64,000 bases of DNA from Phaeospirillum sp. (GTDB lineage Bacteria > Pseudomonadota > Alphaproteobacteria > Rhodospirillales > Magnetospirillaceae). The notes under the pieces were generated by a model. It did not search any database. It worked only from the letters and a program-made list of their open reading frames with translations, and was not told the DNA's origin. The stretch covers positions 248,001 through 312,000 of the forward strand of contig JAUSFB010000030.1 in the NCBI GenBank assembly GCA_030651575.1, in the 5' to 3' direction. The stretch's first letter is position 1; each line of letters opens with the position of its first letter. Below are positions 17,624-28,200 of this stretch, piece by piece. The position numbers and the translations under genes are program-made.

Positions 17624-18306
17624 GCCGCCGCCTCGTCATCATCGTCGTCGTCGTGGAGGGGGGTGGTGAAGCGGTCGAGATGCAGTTCGGCGGAACCGGG
17701 CAGCTCAACCTCGGCATGGGTGGACAGCACCACCATGCCGCCGTCGGCGCGATGCTCGGCCAGCACTTTTTCCAGCGCCTTGATCGAGGCCTTGTCCAGG
17801 GCGGTGGTGGGCTCGTCCAGCAGCCACAGTTCGGACGGGGCCGCCAGCAGCCGGGCCAGATTGGTGCGGCGCTTCTGACCGGCCGACAGCATCTTGCCGG
17901 GGATGGTGGACAGGTGGGACAGGCCGAACCGTTCCAGCGCGCCGTCCACCGCGCGACCGGCGCGCTCGGCATGGGGGTCGTGGAGATGAGCCCAGAACCG
18001 CAGATTCTCGGCGACGGTCAGCACCGGCTTGATGGCGTCGTGATGGCCCAGGTAATGGGTGCGCGCCGCATGGGCCTCGGGATCGTCGGCCACTGCTCCG
18101 GCATTCCAGGCCAGCACGCCATGGGCCGGGCGCAGCAGGCCCGCCAGCACCCGCAGCAGGCTGGACTTGCCCGATCCGTTGGGGCCGAGCAGCACCAGGG
18201 CACCGCCGGACTCCAGGCTGAAATCGAGACCGGCGAACACCACCCGCCCGCCGCGCACGCAGGCCAAGTCTTGTCCGGAGAAGGTGGAGCAACCTTGTTT
18301 GATCAT
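17620..18306 (-). CDS. ccmA: Haem exporter ATP-binding protein CcmA
   Basis: A 228-residue ABC ATPase. Walker A is LLGPNGSGKSSLLRVLAG, the signature is LSAGQKRRTNLARLL, and Walker B is ELWLLDEPTTALD with the His of LSTHAEVE switching. It energises CcmB in cytochrome c maturation on the cytoplasmic face of the inner membrane. The start is the ATG of MIKQGCSTFSG; a second ATG lies 12 bases upstream. The C-terminus ends in a run of six Asp before EAAA, an unusual acidic tail. It is divergent from acnB across a 475-base gap. Confidence 0.95.
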   Translation of the reverse strand: MIKQGCSTFSGQDLACVRGGRVVFAGLDFSLESGGALVLLGPNGSGKSSLLRVLAGLLRPAHGVLAWNAGAVADDPEAHAARTHYLGHHDAIKPVLTVAENLRFWAHLHDPHAERAGRAVDGALERFGLSHLSTIPGKMLSAGQKRRTNLARLLAAPSELWLLDEPTTALDKASIKALEKVLAEHRADGGMVVLSTHAEVELPGSAELHLDRFTTPLHDDDDDDEAAA

Positions 18307-18780
18307 GGCCGGCACCATGGCAAAATTCCGCCGGCTTGACGAGGGGTTTCGCGGAGCCCCTGCCGGGTCATCGGCAACGGCTCCCGTCTTCCGGGATGGG
18401 TCAAGGCCGGGTTTTACAAAAATCCTTGGGGCGGCCGGCGCCAGGGGGACAAGCGCCGACCGCCACCTTGGAAAGCCCGGCGCCGCGCGTCCGAGGGGGC
18501 GTGACGGCGCGGCGCGACGGGGCCATGACGGGACGGTGCGACTCAATTGTGGCAATTTCATGGGCGACATGGGAGGGAAGATGCGGAAAGGCTCTTTCCT
18601 CATGCCGAGGTTAGGGGTAGTTTTCTCCGGACTTAGCCCCCACTTAAGGGTGGGGCCTGTTAGCGACGCGGATCGGGGGGCATGGAAACACCGTGCTTCG
18701 CGGTCCTGCCGTGCGCCCGGCCGAACGGCTCTGAGCAATCCTTGCGGCAGAGCCCCAACTTTGATCGAGAGGATTTCGCC
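18307..18780. other. Long ccmA-acnB intergenic region
   Basis: About 475 bases without a gene between divergent ccmA and acnB, so it must carry both promoters. The only clear structure is an inverted repeat at 18,636-18,656 (GCCCCCAC ... GTGGGGC around TTAAGG), about 125 bases before acnB. I found no recognisable riboswitch. An iron- or oxygen-responsive operator would make sense for both genes, but no consensus is evident to me. Confidence 0.4.
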
Positions 18781-21366
18781 GTGCTTGAAGCCTATCGCCA
18801 GCATGTCGCCGAACGCGCCGCGCTCGGGATTCCGCCCCTGCCGCTGTCCGCCCCGCAGACCGAATCCCTGGTCGCCCTGCTGCGGAACCCGCCCAAGGGC
18901 GAGGAAAAGACCCTCGTCGAGCTGATCACACATCGCGTGCCGGCCGGCGTCGACGACGCCGCCAAGATCAAGGCCGAATACCTGGACAAGGTCGCCAAGG
19001 GAGCCGAGGCCAGCGCCCTGATCTCGCGCGAGACGGCGGCCCAGCTGCTGGGCACCATGCTGGGCGGCTTCAACGTCAAGCCGCTGATCGAGCTGTTGGG
19101 CGACGCCAAGGTCGGCGCCGTCGCCGCCGAGGGGCTGAAGAAGACCCTGCTGGTGTTCGACTTCTTCCACGACGTCAAGGATCTGGCCGACAAGGGCAAC
19201 GCCAACGCCAAGGGCGTGTTGCAGTCCTGGGCCGACGCCGAGTGGTTCACCTCGCGCCCGGAAGTGCCGAAGAGCCTGACCGTCACCGTCTTCAAGGTGA
19301 CCGGCGAGACCAATACCGACGACCTGTCCCCGGCCCCCGACGCCTGGAGCCGCCCCGATATTCCGCTGCACGCCCTGGCCATGCTGAAGAACCCCCGTCC
19401 CGGCATCGAGGCCGACGAGGCCGGCGCCCGTGGCCCGCTGAAGCAGCTGGACGCGCTGAAGGCCAAGGGCCATCTGGTCGCCTATGTGGGCGACGTGGTC
19501 GGCACCGGCTCGTCGCGCAAGTCGGCGACCAATTCGGTGCTGTGGTTCACCGGGGAGGACATCCCGTTCGTCCCCAACAAGCGGTTCGGCGGCGTCTGCT
19601 TGGGCACCAAGATCGCCCCGATTTTCTACAACACCATGGAAGACGCCGGCGCCCTGCCCATCGAGCTGGACGTCAACCAGATGAATATGGGCGACGTGAT
19701 CGAGCTGCGTCCCTACGAGGGCAAGGCCCTGAAGGACGGCAAGGTCATCGCCGAATTCACCGTCAAGTCCGAGGTGATCTTCGACGAGGTCCGCGCTGGC
19801 GGCCGTATTCCGCTGATCATCGGTCGCGGCCTGACCACCAAGGCGCGTGAGGCCCTGGGTCTGCCGGTCTCCACCTTGTTCCGCCTGCCGGCGGTGCCCG
19901 CCGATACCGGCAAGGGCTTCTCGCTAGCCCAAAAGATGGTCGGCCGCGCCTGTGGCCTGCCCGAGGGTAAGGGCATGCGTCCCGGCACCTATTGCGAGCC
20001 CAAGATGACCACGGTCGGCTCGCAGGACACCACCGGCCCCATGACCCGCGACGAGTTGAAGGATCTGGCCTGCCTCGGCTTCTCGGCCGATCTGGTGATG
20101 CAGTCCTTCTGCCACACCGCCGCCTATCCCAAGCTGGTCGACGTCCAGACCCACAAGGAGCTGCCGGGCTTCATCTCGACCCGTGGCGGCGTCGCCCTGC
20201 GTCCGGGCGACGGCGTCATCCATTCCTGGCTGAACCGCCTGCTGATGCCCGACACCGTCGGCACCGGCGGCGACTCCCACACCCGCTTTCCCATCGGCAT
20301 TTCGTTTCCGGCCGGCTCGGGCCTGGTCGCCTTCGCCGCCGCCACCGGCGTGATGCCGCTGGACATGCCGGAATCGGTTCTGGTCCGCTTCAAGGGCAAG
20401 ATGCAGCCGGGCGTGACCCTGCGCGATCTGGTCAACGCCATTCCGCTCTACGCCATCCGCGCCGGTCTGCTGACGGTGGAAAAGAAGGGTAAGAAGAACG
20501 CCTTCTCCGGCCGTATCCTGGAGATCGAGGGTCTGCCCGACCTGAAGGTCGAACAGGCGTTCGAGCTGTCCGATTCCGCCGCCGAGCGTTCGGCCGCCGC
20601 CTGTTCGGTGCGCTTGGACAAGGCTCCGATCATCGAGTACATGACCTCGAACATCACCTTGATGAAGTGGATGATCGCCAACGGCTACGAGGACGCCCGC
20701 ACTCTGGGCCGCCGGATCAAGGCCATGGAAGCCTGGATCGCCAAGCCCGCCCTGCTGGCCCCCGACGCCGATGCCGAATATGCCGCCGTGATCGAGATCG
20801 ATCTGGCTGACATCAAGGAGCCCATCGTCGCCTGCCCGAACGACCCCGATGACGTCAAGCTGCTGTCGGACGTGGCCGGCGCTCAGATCGACGAGGTCTT
20901 CATCGGGTCGTGCATGACCAATATCGGCCATTTCCGCGCCGCCGCCACCGTGCTGGCCGGCAAATCCGATATCCCCACCCGCCTGTGGATCGCGCCGCCC
21001 ACCAAGATGGACGCCATGGTCCTCAACGAGGAGGGCTATTACAGCACGCTGGGCAAGTCCGGCGCGCGCATGGAAATGCCCGGCTGTTCGCTGTGCATGG
21101 GCAATCAGGCTCAGATCCGCAAGGGTTCGACCGCCATGTCGACCTCGACCCGCAACTTCCCCAACCGTCTGGGCATCGACACCAACGTCTATCTCGGCTC
21201 GGCCGAGCTGGCCGCCGTCTGCGCCCTGATGGGCAAGATCCCCACCGTGGCCGAGTACATGGCCCAGGTCAGCGGGCTGACCCCCAAGGCCGGCGATATC
21301 TATCGCTACATGAACTTCGACAAGATCGCGGCCTTCAGCGAGGTGGCGGCCGGCGTCACGGTCTGA
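18781..21366 (+). CDS. acnB: Aconitate hydratase B / 2-methylisocitrate dehydratase
   Basis: An 861-residue AcnB of normal length. The N-terminal HEAT-like domain is followed by the swivelling domain with [19 protein letters not shown] and [16 protein letters not shown], then the catalytic core. The 4Fe-4S ligands are in [11 protein letters not shown] and [11 protein letters not shown]. It interconverts citrate and isocitrate in the TCA cycle and also serves 2-methylcitrate. The GTG start at 18781 follows GAGAGGATT; frames further upstream look non-coding. A strong terminator follows. The B type is the usual housekeeping aconitase in many Proteobacteria and is sensitive to iron status. Confidence 0.96.
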   Translation: MLEAYRQHVAERAALGIPPLPLSAPQTESLVALLRNPPKGEEKTLVELITHRVPAGVDDAAKIKAEYLDKVAKGAEASALISRETAAQLLGTMLGGFNVKPLIELLGDAKVGAVAAEGLKKTLLVFDFFHDVKDLADKGNANAKGVLQSWADAEWFTSRPEVPKSLTVTVFKVTGETNTDDLSPAPDAWSRPDIPLHALAMLKNPRPGIEADEAGARGPLKQLDALKAKGHLVAYVGDVVGTGSSRKSATNSVLWFTGEDIPFVPNKRFGGVCLGTKIAPIFYNTMEDAGALPIELDVNQMNMGDVIELRPYEGKALKDGKVIAEFTVKSEVIFDEVRAGGRIPLIIGRGLTTKAREALGLPVSTLFRLPAVPADTGKGFSLAQKMVGRACGLPEGKGMRPGTYCEPKMTTVGSQDTTGPMTRDELKDLACLGFSADLVMQSFCHTAAYPKLVDVQTHKELPGFISTRGGVALRPGDGVIHSWLNRLLMPDTVGTGGDSHTRFPIGISFPAGSGLVAFAAATGVMPLDMPESVLVRFKGKMQPGVTLRDLVNAIPLYAIRAGLLTVEKKGKKNAFSGRILEIEGLPDLKVEQAFELSDSAAERSAAACSVRLDKAPIIEYMTSNITLMKWMIANGYEDARTLGRRIKAMEAWIAKPALLAPDADAEYAAVIEIDLADIKEPIVACPNDPDDVKLLSDVAGAQIDEVFIGSCMTNIGHFRAAATVLAGKSDIPTRLWIAPPTKMDAMVLNEEGYYSTLGKSGARMEMPGCSLCMGNQAQIRKGSTAMSTSTRNFPNRLGIDTNVYLGSAELAAVCALMGKIPTVAEYMAQVSGLTPKAGDIYRYMNFDKIAAFSEVAAGVTV

Positions 21367-21384
21367 CCCTCGCGGTTTTAAAGC

Positions 21385-21420
21385 AAACCCCCGCCGGGCA
21401 ACCGGCGGGGGTTTTTGTTG
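21385..21420 (+). terminator. Rho-independent terminator after acnB
   Basis: AAACCCCCGCCGG and CCGGCGGGGGTTT form a 13-bp stem with a GCAA loop, followed by TTGTTG. It is a textbook intrinsic terminator 18 bases after the acnB stop. Confidence 0.93.
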
Positions 21421-21500
21421 TTTGGAGTCATCGCAGCGCAATGGCTATTGCCTGCCGGAACATGCATAATTACCCCACAATAGAAGGGGCAATCCGATTC

Positions 21501-22274
21501 ATGACGACGTCCCGCACCGTGCCGGCCAGCGGCAATCCCCTGATCGACCATCAGCATGGCCGCCTGACCGAGCTGATTCGCCTTGCGGCCCAGTCCGCTC
21601 GAAACGATATGGACCAGTTCGGAGCCGCCGTGCTGGCGTTCCGGACGGCGCTGGCCGAGCATTTCAAGGTAGAGGGCGTCATCTTCCGGGGGGCCGGCTT
21701 CACAGAATCGGCCGGGCATGACGGCGCCCATGCCTCCATCTTGGAGCGGCTGGACGCCATTGCCCGACGCTTGTCCGACCTTGACGCGGCGGCGGCGCGG
21801 CATGCGGTCGTCGATGAGATGGAGCGGATTTTGTTCGATCACGAGTTGCTGGAGGACTCGGCCTATTGGGAGGTGATCCGCCATCGCGCCGCCGAGCCGG
21901 CGGTCGCTTGGGAGCCCAGCCTGGAGACCGGCTTGCCATGGCTCGACGACCAGCACCGCCACCTGATCGCCATCATCAACGAACTGATCGTCGCCGCCAC
22001 CAAGCCGCACCGGGAAACCGCCATTGCCGAGTTGATGGAGCGGTTTTTACGCCATGCCCGTCAACACTTCGCCGCCGAGGAGCGTCAATTGGCCGCTTGG
22101 GGAAACGCGGTCTCCACCCATCGGGCCGAACATGCCCGGCTGATCGAGGAGGTGGAGTCGCTGGCCATGACCATCGGCAGCGATCCCAAGGCGCTGGTGA
22201 ATCACTATCTGCGATTTTGGATGCTCGACCATATCCGCGTCACCGACAGGCAGGACTTCGCCGACCGGGGGTAA
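21501..22274 (+). CDS. Two-domain hemerythrin-like protein
   Basis: A 257-residue protein with two hemerythrin domains in tandem. Domain 1 (about 10-125) has DHQH, then HFKVE, HDGAH and HELLED. Domain 2 (about 140-255) has DDQHRHL, then HFAAE, HRAEH and HIRVTD. These are the H, HxxxE, HxxxH and HxxxxD ligands of a di-iron oxygen-binding site, and both sets look complete. Hemerythrins carry, store or sense oxygen and are numerous in magnetotactic and microaerophilic Rhodospirillales. There is no signalling domain, so storage or delivery is more likely than sensing. The ATG at 21501 has AGAAGGGG upstream; an in-frame ATG at 21462 is possible. Confidence 0.85.
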   Translation: MTTSRTVPASGNPLIDHQHGRLTELIRLAAQSARNDMDQFGAAVLAFRTALAEHFKVEGVIFRGAGFTESAGHDGAHASILERLDAIARRLSDLDAAAARHAVVDEMERILFDHELLEDSAYWEVIRHRAAEPAVAWEPSLETGLPWLDDQHRHLIAIINELIVAATKPHRETAIAELMERFLRHARQHFAAEERQLAAWGNAVSTHRAEHARLIEEVESLAMTIGSDPKALVNHYLRFWMLDHIRVTDRQDFADRG

Positions 22275-22284
22275 GGGGGGATCG

Positions 22285-23208
22285 CTACGCCAGTTGTTGC
22301 GCCATGGACAGCAGGCTGACGAACAGGGGGCCGAACACCTTTTCCGGGTCGCTGCCCCAACGCTCCATAAAGACGTCCCGGCGCTCGGGCGTGAAGGTCT
22401 CCAGACGGAATTCCGAGAACAGCGCCACGAACATCCGGACCATATGGGCCTCGCTGAACTCTCGGGTCACCTTGTCCTCGGCCTTCTTGGGGATGAAGGC
22501 GTTGGAGGCGGTCGAAATCGAGGATGGGCTGGAATTCATGATGATCAGGAACCAGTCCTTGCGCGGTTCGAACCGCCGGAAGCTGCGGGCAATCGCCACC
22601 GCGATCTGCTCGAAGACCTGCATGACGTCGAAGTCGCGATAGAAATCGTCCCAGGCCACCATGCCCTCGGGGGTGCGGTGGCGCTCTGCCGCTTCGTTGG
22701 CGCGGGTGCGCAATCCGTCGAACGGTTCGTCGCCGACGATCATCCGCACGGCGGCGAAGAACTGGGCCAGATGCTTGCGCTCTAGGCCGGCCTCGCGGTC
22801 GTCGAGCAGGGCGGCGAAGGGCTGGGTGACGATGCGGCCGATGAAGTCGGTGCGCTGTTGTTCGATCCGGCGCAACGTGAAGGCCGAATCGCAGCCGTTT
22901 TCCCAGTTGGCGTAATAATCGGAAAGCGGCCCGCGCGCCGAAAGTACCGCATTGGCGATGCGCCGCACCACATCCATGGTGACCGCGCCATCGGTCGTCG
23001 ATTCGTCAAGCAGATCGATCAGGGCGCGAATGGCGATGCCCGCGACACCGCGGCATCGCTTGCCACCCGGTTCCCTCATCAGCAAGGCGGCGTCCGGCTC
23101 AATGGCCGGTGTGGTTTCCTGCGCTCCCATATGGGCCTGCATTTTCTCAGCGTATCGGTTAAACACCCTAGAATGGGGCCTCTCCAGACTAGCACAATCA
23201 GGAGTCAT
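22285..23208 (-). CDS. Conserved-looking cytoplasmic protein, unknown function
   Basis: A 307-residue soluble, largely helical protein without signal peptide or membrane segment. Notable stretches are GGKRCRGVAGIAIRALIDLL, DYYANWENGCDSAF, HLAQFFAAVRMIVGDEPFDGL and FVALFSEFRLETFTPERRDVF. I recognise no domain. The start is uncertain: ATG at 23208 has no ribosome site, while ATG at 23142 (MQAHMGAQE) follows GAGAA and would give 285 residues. It is convergent with the hemerythrin gene, 11 bases apart. Repeated Arg-Phe-rich helices might bind nucleic acid or protein, but this is not shown. Confidence 0.7.
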   Translation of the reverse strand: MTPDCASLERPHSRVFNRYAEKMQAHMGAQETTPAIEPDAALLMREPGGKRCRGVAGIAIRALIDLLDESTTDGAVTMDVVRRIANAVLSARGPLSDYYANWENGCDSAFTLRRIEQQRTDFIGRIVTQPFAALLDDREAGLERKHLAQFFAAVRMIVGDEPFDGLRTRANEAAERHRTPEGMVAWDDFYRDFDVMQVFEQIAVAIARSFRRFEPRKDWFLIIMNSSPSSISTASNAFIPKKAEDKVTREFSEAHMVRMFVALFSEFRLETFTPERRDVFMERWGSDPEKVFGPLFVSLLSMAQQLA

Positions 23209-23445
23209 TTATGAGTAGATACTATCAAGCACTGACTTAAGTCCAGGGCGGATTGCTGCCAAGCCTTACGCTGCACTGCAAAATTAGTTATATCTTGTAT
23301 TCGAAGTCTGGTTCCGCTCCAAATTATTCCATTTCCTGCGAGGCGAAACGAGGACTACCGGGGGCCGGCGGGATGCATTAATTTCAAGAGGATGGTCGGA
23401 GCCGCGACGGCTCTGGACACGGCGAGGCTGCAAGCGAGCGACGAT

Positions 23446-25257
23446 ATGGTTGATGCCGATTCCATTACCGGCCCCGCAGCCCCACAGCGGCTGGAGGATT
23501 TGCGCACCGAATTGCGCCGCCGCTCGCTGACCGGGTTCGTGGTGCCGCGCAGCGACGAGCATCAGGGTGAGTATGTCCCGCCCTCCGCCCAGCGACTGGC
23601 CTGGCTGACCGGCTTCACCGGCTCGGCCGGCTCGGCGGTGGCGCTGTTGGACCGGGCCGCCATCTTCGTTGATGGGCGCTATACCATTCAGGTCCGCGCC
23701 GAGGTGGATTGCACCCGCTTCCAGCCCCTGCATCTGGTGGATCATCCGCCGTCCCGCTGGCTGGGCGAGGTGTTGACGCGAGGCGATCGGCTGGGCTTCG
23801 ACCCCTGGCTTCACACCTCCGATCAGGTCGAGGCGCTGCGCACCGCCTGCGAACGCTGTGGCGCCGAACTGGTGGCTTGTCCCGACAATCCGCTGGACGC
23901 GGTATGGACCGACCGGCCGCCGCCGCCGCTGGCGCCGCTGACGGTTCATCCCGAGTCCCTGGCCGGACGGTCCGCCGCCGACAAGCGGGCCGACATCGCC
24001 GCCGTCCTGGTGGCCGAGCGGTTGGACGCGGCGGTTCTTACCTCGCCCGATTCCATCGCCTGGTTGCTGAACATCCGGGGCGGCGACGTGGCCTATACGC
24101 CGTTGCCGCTGGCCTTCGCCATCATTCATGACGATGCCGGGGTCGATCTGTTCGTGGATGGGCGCAAGCTGAACCCGGCGGCGATCGCGCATCTCGGCCC
24201 CCGGACCCGGTTGTCGCAGCCCCTGGCGTTCGATACGGCGCTGTCCCGGTTGGGGCAGCAGGGCAAGCGGGTCAGGGTCGATCTGACCACCGCCCCCAGC
24301 CACGTGGCCGAGCGGCTGAGGCTGGCCGGGGCGCGGCTGGATCGCGGCCCCGATCCCTGCCTGTTGCCCAAGGCGTGCAAGAATCCGGTGGAATTGGCGG
24401 GGTGCCGCGCCGCCCATCGCCGCGACGGTGTCGCCATGGTTCGATTTCTCGCATGGCTGGCGCAGGAGGCCCCTGGCGGTGGAGTGGACGAACAGAGCGC
24501 CACCGCGAAGCTGGAAGGGTTCCGCGGCCAGGGCGAGCACTTTCGGGGCCTGTCCTTTCCCACCATCTCGGGGGCGGGGCCTAACGGCGCCATCGTCCAC
24601 TACCGCTCGACCGCCGCGACCAACCGGCCGCTGGCGTCGGGCCAGCTGTATCTGGTGGATTCCGGGGCGCAGTACCTGGACGGCACCACCGACGTCACCC
24701 GCACCATCGCCATCGGTCCGGCGGGAGCGGAGGAGCGTCGCCGCTTTACCTTGGTGCTGAAGGGGCATATGGCCCTGGCCATGGCGGCGTTCCCGGCCGG
24801 AACCACCGGCAGCCAGCTCGATGTCCTGGCGCGGCGCGCGCTTTGGGCCGAGGGGCTCGACTACGACCATGGTACCGGCCATGGGGTGGGAAGCTACCTG
24901 TCGGTGCATGAAGGGCCGCAGCGCGTATCCAAGGTCGGCAATTCGGCCCAACTGCGGCCCGGAATGATCGTCTCCAACGAGCCCGGCTATTACAAGGCCG
25001 GGGCCTACGGCATCCGCATCGAGAATCTGATTCACGTCGCCGATCTGCCGGCTCCGGCGGGGGCCGAGCGGCCGTTGCTGGGTTTCGAGACCCTGACCCT
25101 GGTTCCCATCGACCGGGCTCTGATCGAGCCCGGTCGGCTGAATCCCGAGGAGACGGCGTGGCTGGACGCCTATCACGCCCGTATCCTGGCCGAGATCGGC
25201 CCCCTGGTCGATGACGTGACGCGGGAGTGGCTGGAGGGGGCGACGGGGCCTCTTTAA
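23446..25257 (+). CDS. pepP: Xaa-Pro aminopeptidase, M24B family
   Basis: A 603-residue protein: two creatinase-like N-terminal domains (VVPRSDEHQGEYVPPS, LTGFTGSAGSAV) and the C-terminal pita-bread metallopeptidase. Metal ligands are visible in VDSGAQYLDGTTDVTRTI (two Asp), GTGHGVGSYLSVHEGP (His) and SNEPGYY plus GFETLTLVP (two Glu). It removes an N-terminal residue before proline, in the cytoplasm with manganese or cobalt. The ATG at 23446 fits the family start; an ATG at 23392 would add 18 odd residues. Its stop overlaps the convergent neighbour's stop by four bases. Confidence 0.9.
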   Translation: MVDADSITGPAAPQRLEDLRTELRRRSLTGFVVPRSDEHQGEYVPPSAQRLAWLTGFTGSAGSAVALLDRAAIFVDGRYTIQVRAEVDCTRFQPLHLVDHPPSRWLGEVLTRGDRLGFDPWLHTSDQVEALRTACERCGAELVACPDNPLDAVWTDRPPPPLAPLTVHPESLAGRSAADKRADIAAVLVAERLDAAVLTSPDSIAWLLNIRGGDVAYTPLPLAFAIIHDDAGVDLFVDGRKLNPAAIAHLGPRTRLSQPLAFDTALSRLGQQGKRVRVDLTTAPSHVAERLRLAGARLDRGPDPCLLPKACKNPVELAGCRAAHRRDGVAMVRFLAWLAQEAPGGGVDEQSATAKLEGFRGQGEHFRGLSFPTISGAGPNGAIVHYRSTAATNRPLASGQLYLVDSGAQYLDGTTDVTRTIAIGPAGAEERRRFTLVLKGHMALAMAAFPAGTTGSQLDVLARRALWAEGLDYDHGTGHGVGSYLSVHEGPQRVSKVGNSAQLRPGMIVSNEPGYYKAGAYGIRIENLIHVADLPAPAGAERPLLGFETLTLVPIDRALIEPGRLNPEETAWLDAYHARILAEIGPLVDDVTREWLEGATGPL

Positions 25258-28200
25258 CCCCGCAACCCCGCCTGCCGCAGCGCCCGGTCGATCCAGGCCT
25301 TGCCCAGCTTCTCCCAGGTGGAGTTCTGGCTGAGACGTTCGGCCAGACTGACGAAATCCACATGGTCCAGCGGCTGATCCTGATCGGCGCAGGTGAAGAC
25401 GATCTTCTCCTCGCCGGTGATCGGGTCCTTGTGACGCTGGAGGCACTGGGCGCAGACCTCCTTCAACATGCATTGCATGGGCGAGTTGATGGAGCCGATG
25501 GCGGTATGGCCCTTGACCAGCCAGGGGGCCAGCCGATCATGCCGGGCCTTGGCCACCGCGGCCATCATGCGGTCCGAGCCGATGGCGATGACCCGGTCCA
25601 CCGCCGCCAGGGAGATGGCCTGCTCGCCCAGGCGGCCTTCGCCATAGGCCACCATGGCCTCGACGATATTGCCGACGAAGGTGCGGTCCTGGGGCCGGTC
25701 GGGGACAAAGCCCTCGCCACCATCGACGCACCACACCACCACATCGGCGGCGGCCTCGATATCGGACACCTTGAAGCGGTCATGGGCGTTCTTGTAGCCG
25801 GCGAAGTACAGCACCTTGGATCCGGCGGCGCGGAAAGCGTGGCCGATGGAAAACAGCACCGCGTTGCCGAGGCCGCCGCCGGCCAGCAGCACGGTTTCCT
25901 TGCCGCAGACATGAGTGGGGGCGCCGGTCGGCCCCATCAGGATCACCGGCTCGCCCGGACGCAGATGGGCGCACAGGTCGCTTGATCCGCCCATCTCCAG
26001 CACGATCAGCCCGACGAGGCCTTGTCCCGTATCGACCCAGGCCCCCGTCAGGGCGAGGCCCTCCATGGCCAGCGAGGACCCGCCGGCCTTGCGGGCCAGC
26101 ATCTCGAAATTCTGCAACCGGAAGAACTGCCCCGGCTCGAACGCCCGGGCGGCGGCGGGGGCGCGGATCACCACCTCGATGATGGTGGGAGTCAGGCGGT
26201 TGACGGCGTGAACGGTGGCGCGCAGGGAGTCGTTCAGCCGGTCGAACAGCTCCCCCGGCGTCACGGCCGAGGCCGGACGCCGGGCCATGGCCCGCGTCAC
26301 CACCGGGTGGCCCTGCTTGGCCGAGGCCATGGCCGAGACCACGTTGCCGGCGTAGGAGGGGTGGAGGTCGCCGAAGAAGCTGACGGTGCGGTCGAATCCA
26401 TCCACATGCATCAGCACCTGGGGTGTGCCGGGCTTGGCTAGGCGCTCAGGCTTGACCACCACGCCGTCCTCGTCGACCGCCTGGAAGAACTTGCCGTCCA
26501 GGGTGATGTCGCGGCGCTCGCGGGCCAGGCTGGTGTTGGGGATGGTGCCGGCGGCGACCAGGATCGAGCGGGCGGGCAGGAGATGGGGGACGCCGTCCTT
26601 GTCCTTGACCTGAAGGCCGGAGGCCGAGCCGAAATCGTCCACCTCCACCGCCACCGGAGTCAGGCTTTCGGCGAAGCGGATGCCTTCCTCCAACGCCTTG
26701 GAGATTTCCTCGTGATTGCGGTAGGCCGGGCTGTCGATCAGCCGGCGGCGATAGGCCAGGGTCGCGCCGCCCCAGGTTTGCAGCAGCTCGCGGATATGGG
26801 GTTCGCGGCCCTCGACGGCGGCGGCGCGGCGTTCGGCCCGGATCGCCCGGGCATGGGCGATGAACTCGTCGGCGATCTCGTGGTCCTCGGCCGACCATTG
26901 CAGCCGCACCGCGTGCTCGCCGCGCTCGGCCATCAGCAGTTCGTACCGGGTCAGGAACTTCTCGACCTGAATCGGGTAGTAGGCCAGCGCCTCGGTGCAG
27001 GTGTCCACGGCGGTCAGGCCGCCGCCGATCACCACCACCGGCAGCCGCAATTGCAGATTGGCCAGGGTGTCGGCGCGGGCCGCTCCGGTCAGTTGCAGCG
27101 CCATCAGGAAGTCCGAGGCCTGACGCACGCCGCGCGCCAACCCGCCCGGCATGTCGAGGATGGTGGGCTTGCCGGCCCCGGTGGCCAGCGCCACATGGTC
27201 GAAGCCCATGGCGAAGGCCCCGTCCAGGGTCAGGTTGCCGCCAAAGCGCACGCCGCCGAACAGGGCGAATTCGGCCCGGCGCTCCAACAGCAGGCGGATG
27301 ACGTCCAGGTAGTTCTTGTCCCAACGCACGGTGATGCCGTATTCGGCGACGCCGCCGAACCCGCCCATGACGCGGTCGCTCAGGTTTTGCCACAGGGCGC
27401 GGATATCGCGGACCGGCTTGAACGGCACCCGCTTGCCATGGGGGTCGATGCCGGACAGGTCGGCGGCCAGCGGTTCGATTTTCAGTCCGTCGATGGCGAC
27501 CACATGGTGGCCGTCTTGCATCAGGTGATGGGACAAGGTGTAGCCGGCCGGCCCCATGCCGACCACCAGCACCTTGCGCCCGGTATCGGGACGCGGCAGC
27601 GGGCGGCGGAGGTTGACCGGATTCCAGCGGGTCAGCAGGGAGTAAATCTCGAAGCCCCAGGGCAGCTCGATCACATCCTTCAGGGTGCGGGTCTCGGCCT
27701 CGGGGACGTTGACCGGGTCGCGATTCTGATTTTGATAGATGCAGGCGGTCATGCAGTCGTTGCAGATGCGGTGCCCGGTGCCGGCGGCCATGGGATTGTC
27801 GATGGTGATCACCGCCAGCGCCGCCAGGGCGAGGCCGCTGGCCTTGACCTCGTGCATCTCCGAGATCTTTTCCTCCAGCGGGCAGCCTTCCATGGTCACG
27901 CCCAGGGCGGTCTTGGCCAGTTCGCCGGTCTTCTTGTCCGTCATGCCCTTGGAGCAGGAATCCCGGCCCTGATGGTGGCACAAGATGCAGTAGTTGACCT
28001 CGTCCAGGGCTCCGGCCAGATCGGCGCCGTGATCGGTGAGGTCAAAACCCTCGCGCCGCCGCAGCCGGGCGGTCTCCACTTCCAGGGCGATGACGCCGCA
28101 ATGGTCGGTCGGCTGGACGGCGACCAGGGCCAAGGGGTCGTGCTTGCCCGGCAGGCGGAACAGGACGCCCTCGGGATGAACGGCGCGGCCGGCCTCGGCG

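Noticed and set aside
17630-17656. CATC/GTC microsatellite at the ccmA 3' end
   Set aside because: It encodes an acidic C-terminal tail with six Asp and varied codons; it is probably not a phase-variable tract.
23284-25473. 729-codon minus frame
   Set aside because: It is antisense to the Xaa-Pro aminopeptidase gene, which has complete catalytic motifs.
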